Origin: Rariloculus sp965263005
GTDB taxonomy: Bacteria > Pseudomonadota > Gammaproteobacteria > Steroidobacterales > Rariloculaceae
NCBI RefSeq assembly: GCF_965263005.1
Contig: NZ_OZ253579.1
Location: 2,728,001-2,792,000 of the forward strand
DNA: 64,000 bases
Direction of reading: 5' to 3'
The notes beneath the pieces are model-generated. The model made no database searches, had not been told where the DNA came from, and worked only from the letters and a program-made list of their open reading frames with translations. Positions 44,440 to 51,415 of the stretch are shown here, one piece after another (position 1 is the first letter of the stretch; each line of letters begins with the position of its first letter). The translations under genes and the position numbers were made by a program.

Positions 44440-44650
44440 CCGGTGGGCGTATGGTCTGGCCTCTGGGCGGTAGACGCAAGTCTCGGGCTTGGCTCGGGCC
44501 TTGACCTGGATTTGACCTGGGTTTGCTCAGCGGGTGCTCGGGGTGGGCTCCGGGTGTGCCCGGACTTTGATCGGGATGTGCTCGGGGCGTGCTCGGCGGG
44601 TGCACGGGAATGCTCTGGGTATGCTGGGCTATTTCGGGGCTTTCGCTGCG
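44440..44650. repeat. Degenerate G-rich short repeats
   Basis: The 328-base gap between the TPR gene and tRNA-Ser is filled with imperfect copies of GTGCTCGGGG / TGACCTGG-like units, for example CTCGGGCTTGGCTCGGGCC and GTGCTCGGGGCGTGCTCGG. No gene is supported here. The promoter of the TPR operon should lie within or beside this stretch. Confidence 0.5.
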
Positions 44651-44759
44651 CGGCGGTTACATGGAGTTCGCACCATGCGAGAATGGGCATGCCCGAGAGG
44701 GCCGACCGACTGCGGGGTCGTGAGCGTCACTGTTCACGCCGTGCAAGCTTGGGCGTACC

Positions 44760-44847
44760 GGAGAGGTGGCAGAGTGGTCGAATGCGGCGGTCTTGAAAAC
44801 CGTTGACCGGCAACGGTCCGGGGGTTCGAATCCCTCCCTCTCCGCCA
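44760..44847 (+). tRNA. tRNA-Ser (TGA), island attachment site
   Basis: This is a class II tRNA. Acceptor GGAGAGG pairs with CCTCTCC, the anticodon loop CTTGAAA reads TGA, a long variable arm and the T-arm GGGGGTTCGAATCCCTC follow, then G73 and an encoded CCA. The 3' end and the AT-rich sequence just behind it are repeated in inverted orientation at 53.4 kb, so this tRNA is the likely attB of the island that follows. Confidence 0.95.
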
Positions 44848-44960
44848 CGACCTATTTGTAAATATTTGTTTATAAGTGTATTTTTACAATATACGTATAA
44901 CTTTTCCCACGTTATTTCTCACGGTCAACCAGAGTCAAAGCGAGACCAAAGGCGACGGTT
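44831..44960 (+). other. Likely island attachment site and remnant of an integrase leader
   Basis: Behind the tRNA 3' end comes an AT-rich stretch (TATTTGTAAATATTTGTTTA) and then CCCACGTTATTTCTCACGG. The same order, at about 75 percent identity by eye, occurs on the minus strand at 53455-53353. In this position tRNA-targeting tyrosine integrases usually start. The frame here reads LTVNQSQSETKGDGWIRS, and at the other site LTDNQTPRETKRDSYVRS, so both may be decayed integrase N-termini; this last step is inference. From 44961 to 45556 I see only broken frames and no gene. Confidence 0.5.
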
Positions 44961-45556
44961 GGATACGATCTCACGGGCGCGCTGAATCTCGCACCAACCC
45001 TCGTTTCCACAGACGCGACGATAGCAGCGGACCGCTCCACCGTCTCAAAACTCGGTGACTCCGGGAAACCCGGTACGGTTCGGCACGGGCGCCGCGCGCA
45101 GGTGCGGGGCATCCTGCGCTCGCTCAAGCGGCTGCGCGGACTTCCGCGTTAGGACGGCACTCCCGGAGCCGGGGTTCGCCCCCAACCCGGTTCATTTCGT
45201 CGATATTCGTTCGCAGGTCACGGCGCACTTGCCGAAATTCTCAATCAATTTGAGCGCGATTCCTGGAACTGCATCGGAGCAGACATCCGGTCTGAACACA
45301 AGCCACTGACGATAACTTGATGACCCAGACGACTTCTCCGTGGATAATCACGCTTCACAGACCACTCATACGCAGCAGTCGAAGCGGTCCCCCATTTTTC
45401 GGACAGTTCTGTAAGGTCAATTCTGCTCTGACCGGGAGGGGCTAGGACCATGACCGATCACGCACCAGCCGGCTGTTCGCCATCCCGGCCTGTCATCGCG
45501 GAATCGGGATCGACTCGAACCCTGAACAGCGATTGCGCAAGAGGTAAACAGCAAGG

Positions 45557-46631
45557 ATGTCGGAATTAACTTTGGAAAAGGTTATAGCTCGTCTCGACAA
45601 CGGCTGTAATCCTGTGGAATTGGCGGGTCATGGTCGCGAGTCAACCCACAAGGGATATCTGACCTGGCTCTTGAACACGTCGCACTGGCCAGCTGCGAAC
45701 CACGCGCTTATTCGTCTCGTCGAAGCTGCCGTTCCCCATTGGCCTGACCGGCATAGAGTCAGCGGACGTCGCTGGATTCAACGCTGTCCTGATAACCTGT
45801 ATACCCTTTACGAACAACGGGTCGGCAACGGTAAAGTCGACCTGATCGTGAGAGCTGGCGACGGTGACGATAGAGACCTTCTTCCCATCGAGTTGAAAAC
45901 AGACAGCGCGGTCGGTAGCGATCAACTGACCAGGATGTCAGTCGAAGGTTCACGCGCAATCGGTCTGGTGCTGCTTCTCGGTTCCTCGGCCGTAAGAGAT
46001 GACATCCTTCCGCAGATGGAAGGCCGAGGATGCTTCGCTCCCTTGACGCTCGAGCAAATTATCGACGCTTGGCAGGATTTGGAAGTGCCGCCACCGGGAA
46101 TCGACTGGCTCGAAGCCCTCAAACATGAGCAAACGAGGCTCACCCGCGCTTTCCAAATCGGTCCTGACAGGCGTCACTGGGCATACCGTGACCGCAAGCA
46201 CCTCTCCTACGCTCTTCTGGCGTCCGTCAAAAAGGAACTGCACAATCGACACAGCGAATTCGGTTCCTGGAAACTCTACGATGGCGGTTACAACACCGTC
46301 TTGAACCTCTCCAGCGACAGCGGCTGGTCGTGGAACAGGGTGCACAAGGCAACGCGAAGGCCTATTGGGAATTCAATGACGAGGAGTTTGCGCTCAAGGT
46401 CGAACAATGCGGTGACGAAACGACCACCAGGAAATGGATTTCGGGCATACAAGACAGATTGTCGCCAGGGAGCCTGCCGAACGGTGTCACCTCGAGAAAG
46501 CCACGCGCGGCTCGCGCCGGCAGCCAATGGATCAGCGTATGGCGCTGGCGATTGCCCTTCGACACCGCTGTGCGCGTCGCAAGTCAGACTACAGCAATCA
46601 TCCGCGCGACACAGCCATCGATAAGTTGAAG
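45557..46631 (+). pseudogene. PD-(D/E)XK nuclease-superfamily protein, frameshifted and IS-interrupted
   Basis: The first 257 codons read as a PD-(D/E)XK protein: HKGYLTWLLNTSHWPAANH, YTLYEQRVGNGKVDLIVRAG and LLPIELKTDSAVGSDQLTR, giving the D...ExK catalytic set. Near 46328 the frame shifts by one base, and coding sequence continues as VVEQGAQGNAKAYWEFNDE down to about 46600. A 1255-bp IS then begins at 46632. Beyond the IS (47887-48000) an open stretch ELDLEMWNRRDGVLIGNIVA ending at TGA may be the 3' end. Proteins of this kind often occur singly in defence islands. The gene is almost certainly inactive. Confidence 0.7.
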
Positions 46632-46657
46632 TGGTCTTACCCCGTTTCCGTGGACGG

Positions 46658-47521
46658 TTAATGGCTTGAGATTTCAGCAGTCGCTTTGATTCTCCTTTCG
46701 TAATTGATGGGTGACAAGTAGTCGATCGAGGAATGGCGTCGGTGCGGGTTGTACCAGCCCTCGATGAACTGGAAGATCGCGAGCTTCGCCTCCGCATGGG
46801 AGCGGAAGGTCGTGCGATCGATGAGCTCGCATTCAAGGGTCGCGAAGAAGCTCTCACACATCGCGTTATCGTAGCAATCACCCACCGAACCCATGGAGGG
46901 TCGGACACCGGCTTGCTCGCAGCGTCGCCCGAAGGAGATCGAAGTGTACTGCGTGCCCTGATCGGAATGATGGATGACATCGCTGGGTTGGCGCTGGTGC
47001 AAAGCCATGTTCAGCGCAGCCAGCACCAGCTCGGTGCGCAAGTGATTGGCCATCGCCCAGCCGACGATGCGCCGTGTGCAGGCATCGAGGACCACGGCCA
47101 AAAACAAAAACCCCGCCCAGGTCGGGACATAGGTGATATCGGCCACGTAGAGCTGATCGGGCTCAGCGGCCATGAAGTCGCGCTCAACCAGATCCGGCGC
47201 CGGCCGCGCATCGGGCCGTCGTCGGGTCGTTGCGATCCACTTGCGCCGGCTGACACCATAGAGCCCCGCCTCACGCATCAACCGCGCCACGCGCTTACGC
47301 CCGACCCGCCAACCCTCATCGCGAAGCTCAGCGTGGATGCGCGGCGCTCCATACGTGCCTCGCGACTCACCGTGGATCGTACCGATGCGCTCCAACAGCA
47401 CCTCATCGGTCACACGCCGCGCCGAGGGTGATCGATCAAGCCACGCATAGTAGCCGCTGGGGGAGACGCCCAGAACTCGACACTGCGTGGCCACAGGATA
47501 GTGGGCCCGATTCGCCTTCAC
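46658..47521 (-). CDS. IS3-family transposase OrfB (DDE integrase), copy 1
   Basis: This 287-residue protein has an HTH_21 region (YGAPRIHAELRDEGWRVGRK) and the rve catalytic core. DDE residues lie in YVADITYVPTWAGFLFLAVV (first Asp), IHHSDQGTQYTSISF (second Asp) and GDCYDNAMCESFFATLECEL (Glu). The GTG start overlaps the orfA stop as GTGA. No A-rich slippery motif for the usual frameshift fusion is seen near the overlap, so coupling rather than frameshifting may make the protein. It appears intact. Confidence 0.93.
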   Translation of the reverse strand: MKANRAHYPVATQCRVLGVSPSGYYAWLDRSPSARRVTDEVLLERIGTIHGESRGTYGAPRIHAELRDEGWRVGRKRVARLMREAGLYGVSRRKWIATTRRRPDARPAPDLVERDFMAAEPDQLYVADITYVPTWAGFLFLAVVLDACTRRIVGWAMANHLRTELVLAALNMALHQRQPSDVIHHSDQGTQYTSISFGRRCEQAGVRPSMGSVGDCYDNAMCESFFATLECELIDRTTFRSHAEAKLAIFQFIEGWYNPHRRHSSIDYLSPINYERRIKATAEISSH

Positions 47522-47832
47522 GAACTCGAAGCTTTCGGCGGCACGGAGTCGGTCTCCCGTGCGAACCAGGCCGCGGCTTTTGCCAGGATCTCCCGCTCCT
47601 GGCGCAAGCGCTTGTTGTCACGACGAAGTCGGCGCAACTCTTCACGCTCGGCACTGGTCAGGCCATCGTCGCGCCGGCCTTCGTCTCGATCCGCTTGCTG
47701 AACCCAGTTATGGATCGTTTGCGCGGAGGGCTCAAACTCTCGAGACAGAGTTTCCGGGGTCCGTCCCGTGCGCACCAAGGCGATCATCTGCTCGCGGAAC
47801 TCCGCTGGGTACGGCGGTCTTGATTTTGGCAT
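47518..47832 (-). CDS. IS3-family transposase OrfA (helix-turn-helix), copy 1
   Basis: This 104-residue protein starts at ATG 47832 behind a GAGGAGG site and begins MPKSRPPYPAEFREQMIALV. The HTH (PETLSREFEPSAQTIHNWVQ) and leucine-zipper-like helix (LRRLRRDNKRLRQEREILAK) are typical of OrfA, which binds the IS ends and helps form the transposase complex. Confidence 0.92.
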   Translation of the reverse strand: MPKSRPPYPAEFREQMIALVRTGRTPETLSREFEPSAQTIHNWVQQADRDEGRRDDGLTSAEREELRRLRRDNKRLRQEREILAKAAAWFARETDSVPPKASSS

Positions 47833-47998
47833 CGTGGATTCCTCCTCTCTAAAGGGTTGGGTATCCACGAAAACGGGGTAAGACCAGAGCTGGATTTGGA
47901 GATGTGGAATCGGCGGGATGGAGTTCTAATCGGTAACATCGTGGCAGATACAAATAGAGCGCCCGGATTCAGGCAGGTTACAATTGGAATGTCGATTT

Positions 47999-48083
47999 GA
48001 CCGGGTGGTGGAATTGGTAGACACGCCTGATTGTCAATCAGGTGGCCTTGTAGGCCGTACGGGTTCGAGTCCCGTCCCGAAAA
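47999..48083 (+). tRNA. Leu-type tRNA-like gene with GTC anticodon, probably a pseudo-tRNA
   Basis: The body is that of a class II tRNA-Leu: TG GTGG AATTGGTAGACAC, a 5-bp anticodon stem CCTGA/TCAGG, a variable arm with GGCC TTGTA GGCC and a perfect T-arm ACGGG TTCGAGT CCCGT. The loop TTGTCAA reads anticodon GTC, which decodes Asp. The acceptor arm (GACCGGG against CCCGAAA) pairs at only four positions, and no CCA is encoded. It is therefore either inactive or an island tRNA that has lost its acceptor. From 48084 to 48271 I see no feature. Confidence 0.55.
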
Positions 48084-48271
48084 GGCATTGGGAACAGCGC
48101 CTCTTCGGGACGGCATGAGTCATGTCAAAGCACTGGATCAGTTGGAGCACAGAGAGTTGTCGAGGCTCGTGAGCGGCGTCGTGGTAGGCGCTGTATAGTC
48201 ACGTTTGGCAGTCGGCACTGGCATGTAATTCTCGCGCGCATGAGATAGTAGTAAAGCTAAACAGCGTCAAT

Positions 48272-49753
48272 TCACCTCGACAAGCCGGCTGGCCAATGGG
48301 AAGGAGCTGCTATCAGGGCGTCGGCACGACCTTGATCTGCCCATCCCCGGAATCTGGCACATGGGCAGTCGGCACGCTGTGCCTGATCCAGATCGGTGAC
48401 GTCGAGGAACGGTGCGACGAAATTCATCTGGAGACGTTCAAAGGGTGGGTTAAAACGCCCGGTCAGCCAGCCGATTGCATATCCCGCCAGCATTGCGCCT
48501 ACGGTTGAGGTCAGGTAGCCGACCGTATTGATCTGACGTTCGTTAAGCCAATAGGGGTCTGGCGCATCTCCGCGTTCCTGGGCGGCGGCGGCGGCGTGTC
48601 TGCGGTTGGCGCGTTCTTCGCGCGACATCAACTCTTGAGCGACGCGCCTTGGATCGATCATATCCCTGCAAAGCACACAGGGGTCGGCGGGCAGGAAGCG
48701 AACAAACTGTGCGATCTGGCCGGTCACGCGGCCGCCGTCACCCTCAAGCAGGACACCGCAATCAATGGCGGGGACCAGATACCTAAAGGCCAGGTCGCTA
48801 AGCGCGAGGCGGCTGTGTTGTTGGTCGGTACACCCGAGAACGACGTCGGCGGAACATAACGCATCAATGACGTCATCCTGTGGCAGTCGCGCTTGCAAGG
48901 CGACGACCTGGATTGAGCGGTCGATCTGGTTAATGAGGTTGCGTGCAACAATGACTTTTGGCGTTTTTGCCCTGACGTGGCCGTGGGTACTTCCGCGAAT
49001 GCGTTCCAGATTCGACGACTGGACAATGTCGGGATCGACGATCACGATGCGGGCGACGCCGGCTCTGGCCAATGTTTCGATGGCGGCGGAACCGGTACCG
49101 CCAGCGCCTATCACACCTACGGTCGCGCGGCGTAGCGCACGGTAGGCCTCTTCTCCGAAGGCGCTAGCAAACCTTTCAGCGCGCTCGAGCGCGGCAAGGG
49201 GAAGTCTGTTGTTTTCGATAGGCCACGTGCGCACGTAGTCGCGGTGGGCAAGTGCGCGCTCGAGCATGAGCCACTCGCCGTGCCAGAAAATTCGTCCGGA
49301 AATCACGAGTTGACCTGATATCTCCGAGAGGATGAGGCTGATATATGGGCGGTTAGGTGCAAAGTCGTTGAAATATTGGGAAAAATAGCCGTCCATTTCG
49401 TCGTCGATTGAACTTGGAATTGGAGGGGCATCCTGCGGATGGGAGTGAATCACTCCGACGGCCAACGCGTGCTGCTCTGCTGTTAGGGCGATGCGTAGCG
49501 TATAGGGCTCGTTGAAAGCGACGTTGGGGACGGTCTCGTCTAGATCTCCATCTGCCGGTGCATCGAGAGCCGCAAGCGTGACGATGAGGGCGTCGTCGGT
49601 ATCGCGCCACCCGAATCGGGCGAACGTTCCCCATTCGTAGTGCGGATAGCGCCGGAATACCAATCGGTGAAGCTCGGCAATCTCCGGTCGTGAAACTCGA
49701 AGAAGGAATCGTTTCGGGCGTCGTTTCCTGGACAACGAAAAGAATTTCATCAT
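48272..49753 (-). CDS. JAB-ThiF fusion: predicted deubiquitinase-E1 of a bacterial Ubl system
   Basis: The 493-residue protein joins two enzymes. Residues about 15-165 are a JAB/JAMM peptidase with HSHPQDAPPIPSSID (H103, H105, S114, D117) and a candidate Glu at 40. Residues about 190-480 are a ThiF/E1 adenylation domain: VGVIGAGGTGSAAIETLARA (nucleotide loop 216-221), D240, N248/R251, LGCTDQQHSR, and zinc-type cysteines C359/C362 and C463/C465. No cysteine is seen in the crossover region before INTVGYLTSTVGA, so the acceptor residue of the E1 is unclear. ATG 49753 overlaps the E2 stop as ATGA. In Prok-E2_E type systems such fusions process and activate the ubiquitin-like protein; this role is inferred from the family and context. 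Confidence 0.88.
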   Translation of the reverse strand: MMKFFSLSRKRRPKRFLLRVSRPEIAELHRLVFRRYPHYEWGTFARFGWRDTDDALIVTLAALDAPADGDLDETVPNVAFNEPYTLRIALTAEQHALAVGVIHSHPQDAPPIPSSIDDEMDGYFSQYFNDFAPNRPYISLILSEISGQLVISGRIFWHGEWLMLERALAHRDYVRTWPIENNRLPLAALERAERFASAFGEEAYRALRRATVGVIGAGGTGSAAIETLARAGVARIVIVDPDIVQSSNLERIRGSTHGHVRAKTPKVIVARNLINQIDRSIQVVALQARLPQDDVIDALCSADVVLGCTDQQHSRLALSDLAFRYLVPAIDCGVLLEGDGGRVTGQIAQFVRFLPADPCVLCRDMIDPRRVAQELMSREERANRRHAAAAAQERGDAPDPYWLNERQINTVGYLTSTVGAMLAGYAIGWLTGRFNPPFERLQMNFVAPFLDVTDLDQAQRADCPCARFRGWADQGRADALIAAPSHWPAGLSR

Positions 49754-50154
49754 AGCCGGTCCAGCCAGGCGATCAGGTGGTCGATGTACGTGTGAAACCC
49801 GTACTTGGTTTGGTCCCAGGGCGGTCCGCCGCCTCCATTGTGAGGATGGTAGCTGGCGAGTTGCCATTCGCATCCACAGGCAGAAATGATGCCCTGGGAG
49901 TTGGTCCCGCCCTTTACGCGGTTGATGAAAGGAGACCCGACGGGTAGAGCGGCCAAATCGATCGGCGGTGCCGGGTAGCCGGACGGTACGGGCACGATGG
50001 TGTCGGTCACGGGCGGTAAGCCGTGCGGTGTCCCGCCGGTTGGAACGTCCCGGTACAGGACACACGGGCGGTTGTCGGCTGTGGTGACGAGTTCAGCGGA
50101 TTGACCGCCCTCCCGAAGTACCGCCAGTTCCCGATCAATGCGCTCGAGGTTCAT
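49750..50154 (-). CDS. Prok-E2_E-type ubiquitin-conjugating enzyme-like protein
   Basis: This 134-residue protein starts at ATG 50154 within the end of the Ubl gene (20-base overlap) and ends inside the start of the E1 gene. The core has the E2-like VPVPSGYPAPPIDLAALP (residues 55-72), SQGIISACGCEWQLASYHPH and NGGGGPPWDQTKYGFHTYID, which is the hallmark C-terminal region of the Prok-E2_E family. Candidate acceptor residues are C93 or C95, with H103 and H105 near. It would carry activated Ubl and hand it to a target. I rely on family pattern recognition, not on a profile search. Confidence 0.82.
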   Translation of the reverse strand: MNLERIDRELAVLREGGQSAELVTTADNRPCVLYRDVPTGGTPHGLPPVTDTIVPVPSGYPAPPIDLAALPVGSPFINRVKGGTNSQGIISACGCEWQLASYHPHNGGGGPPWDQTKYGFHTYIDHLIAWLDRL

Positions 50155-50398
50155 GGCCGCCTTCCACGGTCTTGCGCGTGACCAGGAAGCTTTCGCCACC
50201 CTTGATCTCGACTTTGTCGGTAACCGCAAGTGGACGCGGTCCGTCGGAAGTCTCTTGACGTATCACGGCGTTGTCCGGTTGTACGCCGATCAACGCGGCA
50301 ATCTCCTCTCCCGTCATGATGAGCTTGACGCCGTCGCCTTCCTCGAATTTTCGTCGGTTTACAATGATGAATGGTCGTACTCTGTCTTTTTCGGTCAT
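50135..50398 (-). CDS. Ubiquitin-like (Multiubiquitin-type) protein with cleavable C-terminus
   Basis: This 87-residue protein has a single beta-grasp domain of the Multiubiquitin type: RPFIIVNRRKFEEGDG, KLIMTGEEIAALIGVQPD and VEIKGGESFLVTRKTVEGG. Gly-Gly is at residues 80-81, and six residues (HEPRAH) follow, so a protease, presumably the JAB domain encoded two genes later, must expose the glycine. AAGGAG lies 8 bases before ATG 50398. It is the first gene of the overlapping Ubl-E2-E1/JAB operon. Confidence 0.85.
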   Translation of the reverse strand: MTEKDRVRPFIIVNRRKFEEGDGVKLIMTGEEIAALIGVQPDNAVIRQETSDGPRPLAVTDKVEIKGGESFLVTRKTVEGGHEPRAH

Positions 50399-50430
50399 TT
50401 CGTCGTCTCCTTGCGTCGATAATCGTGGTG

Positions 50431-50480
50431 CTATACAATCCGTAGAGTAATCTACGATGCCGTATAGTTATCGTATACGA
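50431..50480. promoter_or_regulatory. Dyad operator between the Ubl operon and its divergent XRE gene
   Basis: Inner arms CGTAGA (50441-50446) and TCTACG (50451-50456) are framed by CTATAC (50431-50436) and GTATAG (50462-50467), all centred near 50449. A second perfect palindrome TCGTATACGA lies at 50471-50480, just before the XRE gene. A TTGTATAG element on the minus strand, a possible -10 of the Ubl operon, falls inside the first dyad. The arrangement fits repression of both directions by the XRE protein. Confidence 0.6.
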
Positions 50481-50492
50481 GAGAGGATAGAC

Positions 50493-50855
50493 ATGTCAAC
50501 TGGCAGAGATCCAGCGCGGGCGTTGAGGGAAAATCTGAGAGCGTTCAGAAAGGTTCGAGGAATGACCCAAACGCAGATGAGTCTGAAATCGGCGGTTGGC
50601 GCTGCGTCGATATCGCACTTCGAAACCGGTCAGCGGACACCCACGATCGGCACACTCGTAAAGTTGGCCGATGCGCTGGATGTGAGCGTGGACGCGCTGG
50701 TGGGCCGCGCACCGATAGAAAGCTCGGCCCGCATTGACCCGGTGTTTCAACAGGCGTCGCAATCTGATGCGAGAACGCTTGCAACAGTGCGAAGGGTGAC
50801 CGCTGCAATTCTGGCCGAGTCAAGAGAAACGACCTTGCTACAGGACGGGGATTAG
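50493..50855 (+). CDS. XRE-family helix-turn-helix regulator
   Basis: This 120-residue protein starts at ATG 50493 with GAGAGG upstream. The HTH_XRE domain covers residues about 12-66 (ENLRAFRKVRGMTQTQMSLK, then SISHFETGQRTPTIGTLVKL). A short C-terminal helix with ARTLATVRRVTAAILAESRE may dimerise it. It is divergent from the ubiquitin-like operon across a 94-base gap containing strong dyads, so it probably represses that operon and itself. From 50856 to 51185 there is no gene I can support. Confidence 0.85.
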   Translation: MSTGRDPARALRENLRAFRKVRGMTQTQMSLKSAVGAASISHFETGQRTPTIGTLVKLADALDVSVDALVGRAPIESSARIDPVFQQASQSDARTLATVRRVTAAILAESRETTLLQDGD

Positions 50856-51185
50856 GGTTCCTACGGCGAGCAATTCCGTGAAGTTTGTCGCTGGAGAGCG
50901 ATTTCGTATGAGGCGGTGCTACCGAAACTCTGGATAGAGTCAGACGGATGTGCGTCTACGCCAGTCACGCGCTGCCGATGGCATCGCGGTTCGATGCTCT
51001 GAGTTCTCCACATGATCAACGATGAAACGATTGTGCGATGAAATACGGAATTTAATCGTGATGCAATGCTGTTTCATGTTGGGAAGGGCAGTGTGACATG
51101 TTGCCAAGACGGGTTAACTCACGGAGAAAGGAGCAGTTGGCGTTTTTTTGGTGTTTTGAGGGCAATGAATGAGGAGAATAGACAT

Positions 51186-51392
51186 ATGGGAACCAGTTCA
51201 AAGAACACGATCGAGGCTAAGAGAATATCTGCAGGACAGCATCGTGTGGTCGACAAATTGATGGAAGAGCGTACGGATAAGGAAATTGGCGAACTGTTTG
51301 AGCGGGCTCGTCAAACAGTCAAGCCAATAATTTTGGAAGAGGCATCGAACGAGATAGTGAGCGAGGATATTCTCAACTTCAAAATGGACTGA
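51186..51392 (+). CDS. Small protein of unknown function, upstream of the peptidase gene
   Basis: This 68-residue, mostly helical, charged protein begins MGTSSKNTIEAKRISAGQH and has KLMEERTDKEIGELFERARQ. GAGGAG at 51171-51176 favours ATG 51186 over ATG 51165. It ends 23 bases before the peptidase start and is probably co-translated with it. Codon use is AT-richer than the core. It could be an inhibitor or adaptor of the peptidase-like protein; nothing in it is recognisable. Confidence 0.6.
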   Translation: MGTSSKNTIEAKRISAGQHRVVDKLMEERTDKEIGELFERARQTVKPIILEEASNEIVSEDILNFKMD

Positions 51393-51415
51393 GTTTGAAT
51401 TGGGATCGGAATGGA

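Larger units (their letters stand above)
46632..47886 (-). mobile_element. IS3-family insertion sequence, copy 1 (1255 bp)
   Basis: The ends are the imperfect inverted repeats TGGTCTTACCCCGTTTCCGT at 46632 and the complement of TGGTCTTACCCCGTTTTCGT at 47886. Inside are orfA and orfB on the minus strand. No 3-5 base target duplication is evident (AAG on the left, GAG on the right). A second copy of identical length lies at 56199-57453 in the opposite orientation; the encoded proteins differ at about seven positions. Confidence 0.9.

Noticed and set aside
47518..47521. Programmed frameshift joining orfA and orfB of the IS
   Set aside because: No A-rich slippery sequence lies in the overlap, and the GTGA junction gives a simpler route for making orfB.
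47784..48116. Protein-coding ORF across the tRNA-like gene
   Set aside because: Frames of this kind are commonly mispredicted across tRNA genes; the content RDSNPYGLQGHLIDNQ is the complement of the tRNA-like sequence.
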